64,000 nucleotides of DNA from Xestospongia bergquistia (lineage: Eukaryota; Porifera; Demospongiae; Haplosclerida; Petrosiidae), in assembly GCA_963965975.1 (NCBI GenBank), contig OZ014425.1, forward strand, positions 377,001 to 441,000, in the 5' to 3' direction. Of the stretch, positions 62,554-64,000 are shown in pieces. The position numbers and the translations under genes were made by a program. The notes under the pieces were generated by a model that was not told the DNA's origin, ran no database searches, and saw nothing but the letters and a program-made list of their open reading frames with translations. The first letter of the stretch is position 1. Every line of letters starts with the position of its first letter.

Positions 62554-64000
<1,447 letters not shown>

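Overview
The window looks like a stretch of nuclear genome from an early-branching animal, most likely a demosponge. It is visibly AT-rich and very gene-dense. Introns are mostly short (about 40-100 bp, GT-AG), and the gene set is clearly metazoan: LIN7, an N-terminal-type RASSF, a TRAF6-type first exon, DDB1, condensin II H2, an EPLIN-like LIM protein and TRAF-like proteins. The sponge assignment is inference from compactness and gene style, not from a database match. All exon joins were made by eye from splice signals and reading-frame continuity. For DENND2, the LIM gene, NCAPH2, uridine phosphorylase, RASSF, MRPS6, ATP5PF and the two tandem membrane genes the exon lengths sum to whole codons.

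Layout. A partial unknown gene leaves the left edge (-). A DENND2-type Rab GEF (+, 25 coding exons, 3318-8698) is tail-to-tail with a TMEM175-type lysosomal channel (-, 9092-11928). TMEM175 is head-to-head with an unrecognised zinc-knuckle protein (+, 12059-15095), which is followed by PEX16 (-) head-to-head with uridine phosphorylase (+). Next come ATP synthase coupling factor 6 (-) head-to-head with mitoribosomal protein S6 (+), STARD7 (-), and DDB1 (-, 22936-30511). DDB1 carries an intronless TRAF-like RING/MATH gene on the opposite strand inside one 2.2-kb intron. A RASSF7-10-like gene (+), TXNL4A/DIM1 (-) and two tandem polytopic membrane paralogues of unknown function (+) follow, then LIN7 (-).

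From 40862 to 53695 lies a LIM-domain gene (+, 17 coding exons). Its 6.2-kb fifth intron holds four antisense, intronless genes of one family whose conserved residues fit a divergent GIY-YIG nuclease fold. The downstream part of the LIM gene has up to three candidate internal first exons, two with good TATA boxes. A secreted or vacuolar carboxypeptidase Y-type gene (-, intronless), NCAPH2 (+), LMF2 (-) and the first exon of a TRAF6-like gene (+) complete the window.

Genome organisation. Genes alternate strand almost perfectly, giving several short head-to-head intervals (91-440 bp) that probably act as bidirectional promoters. Many 3' splice sites are embedded in expanded CT/GA dinucleotide runs. 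Introns and spacers carry minisatellites, a MITE-like fragment and a 54-bp perfect spacerless palindrome. The least explained items are the nested GIY-YIG-like family, the tandem membrane-protein pair and the zinc-knuckle gene at 12059-15095.
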